Below, one piece after another: positions 62,806-64,000 of a stretch of DNA of 64,000 nucleotides (positions are counted from its first letter, which is position 1; each line of letters starts with the position of its first letter). Made by a program: the position numbers and the translations under genes. This DNA is from Phoronis australis (Eukaryota > Phoronida > Phoronidae), in contig NMRA01000677.1 in the NCBI GenBank assembly GCA_002633005.1, positions 1 through 64,000 of the forward strand. Reading direction: 5' to 3'. Under the pieces are notes generated by a model that made no database searches, was not told the DNA's origin, and was given only the letters and a program-made list of their open reading frames with translations.

Positions 62806-62930
62806 AAATACACAGCCACCACCCTGTAAACATAGTGCCTCACTTATCAACCAGGCTACCTGCACAAACACACAGTCACCACGCTTGTAAACACAGTTCC
62901 TTCCTTATCAAATCAGCTTCCCAGATCGCT
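62806..62930 (+). repeat. Two-copy tandem repeat, about 65-bp unit
   Basis: ACACAGCCACCACCCTGTAA and ACACAGTCACCACGCTTGTA each lead into ACATAGT/ACACAGT, a CTTATCAA block and further similar sequence. Confidence 0.6.
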
Positions 62931-64000
62931 CACAGATCGATTGCTCACGGACCTCCAACGAAGCTGCTGGACTAGCAAATTACAGTTTCAACACCCTAAA
63001 AAATGTGCCCAAACTTGCGGTTGCGGAACAGTGGACACAAACTCCATGTCCGTGTACTGTCAGTCCATGAACGGTGGGTGTGAGTCCGTTGCTGTATTTC
63101 GTGGGTGTGTAAGCCGTATTTTGTGAATCTAGCATTGGTTTTTGACGGTCGGTAAGGGGTGTCAGGTAGTCGGTTTGCCATGTTCAGTAATGAGGAACTA
63201 AGTTTATGAGTGCGGTAGTCGTGTTGTTCGCGTAGCCTAGGTGTTGTCTATAACATTTGACTTTTGGATTCAACATAATTGGCTGCCATTGTTACCAAGG
63301 ATCAAATTTCTTGAATAATTATTAATTGTAGTCCCATAACATGCACTATATATATATTTCTAAAACCTGCAATGATTACCAAAATTTCTGGGATGTTTGA
63401 AATCGTGTGGTTGTGTTTTCAAAAAAAATCTTAATTTTTCTCTGAGATAGCTCCAATTTCCACATACACACTTTTTCGCTTGAAACTTGAACATTCTATT
63501 TCTTTACTCTGTTAGCTCGAAAGCATGTCTAGCAGTTTCTTTTAGGCCTTTTTGCCCGAGGACGCGGCTGAAATGAAGACGTCAACATTCCTTGAAAAAA
63601 TGGAAGTCTTGAATTCTATTAGCTGTTAGGCAGGGGTTGTTGCACACAGTAGAGAAAATGTTTGTGCTGTGTATTACTTGAGGAGTTACGGGGATGATTG
63701 GTTGACTTCCTGTTACTGTTCTGTACAGTCTGGTGTGCAAAATTTTTCATCACTGGCAACTCATGGAGGTTTTGAGTGACCACAGTTTTCTGCTGGCCGA
63801 ACATTTGCAACTGCCTCCAAAACAGCATGCTGGTGCTGCGTTTTGGATAATTTTTGGTGGTGCTCCTCGGGCCCCCATGGAACAGTACATACAACTCTGG
63901 TAGTTTTGTAGGCTTATACTGAACATTATCCTGTTTGAACGTCACATGACTTGCAGAGTTTTTCTGAATGAAACTTGCTTATGTTGATGCACGTCTTCCA

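Larger units (their letters stand above)
41593..64000. other. Presumed PTK7 intron 2, to the window edge
   Basis: More than 22 kb in which no further Ig, kinase or other conserved exon could be recognised on the plus strand, nor a nested gene on the minus strand. It contains the 1.9-kb duplication (45700-49494), a hAT-like MITE, minisatellites, copies of families A and B, and long stretches of unremarkable AT-rich DNA (42-45.7 kb, 51.3-56 kb and 59-64 kb). Confidence 0.45.

Overview
The window is about 64 kb of animal nuclear DNA. It is AT-rich, genes are split by long introns, and no bacterial-style gene packing is visible. Four protein-coding genes can be recognised from spliced exons. All are conserved bilaterian genes. 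Together with the dense miniature transposons and minisatellites they suggest an invertebrate, probably marine (a hemichordate, cephalochordate, echinoderm or lophotrochozoan would all fit). The sequence alone does not settle the phylum.

Layout. At the left edge, on the minus strand, are the first two coding exons of LACTB, a mitochondrial serine beta-lactamase-like protease; the rest of the gene runs off the window. Head-to-head with it, on the plus strand, is MBIP (subunit of the ATAC histone acetyltransferase and binder of the kinase MAP3K12). Eight coding exons at 7732-13987 include the stop codon; the N-terminal coding exon or exons were not found. Tail-to-tail with MBIP, on the minus strand (15604-16357), is a complete two-exon linker histone H1 gene. 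It has an intron and a polyadenylation signal and shows no histone 3' stem-loop, so it looks like a replacement-type H1. From 16.5 to 39.4 kb no gene is convincing; the stretch holds repeats and one possible signal-peptide exon at 24.03 kb. At 39384 a signal-peptide exon, followed by an immunoglobulin exon at 41284-41592, begins a PTK7-like (CCK-4/off-track) receptor pseudokinase. From 41.6 kb to the right edge appears to be its second intron, more than 22 kb long.

Repeats. Several short inverted-repeat elements are well delimited: a PIF/Harbinger-like one with TTA target duplications (11301-11869), a hAT-like one with an 8-bp target duplication inside a minisatellite (49504-49993), two related elements with GGGCCTTTCATA ends (about 14915-15229 and 37296-37801), and others. 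Two of these sit inside an older dispersed repeat and form a nested mosaic at 36.5-37.9 kb.

Assembly caution. The two large tandem duplications (21324-23545, about 1.1 kb; 45700-49494, about 1.9 kb) each have a single N exactly at the junction and copies that differ by a few percent. They are most simply read as unmerged overlapping contigs or haplotypes, not real biology.

No operon-like, CRISPR, viral or otherwise novel multi-gene system was found. The most biologically interesting items are the intron-bearing H1, the PTK7 5' end with a possible distant alternative first exon, and the nested transposon mosaics.
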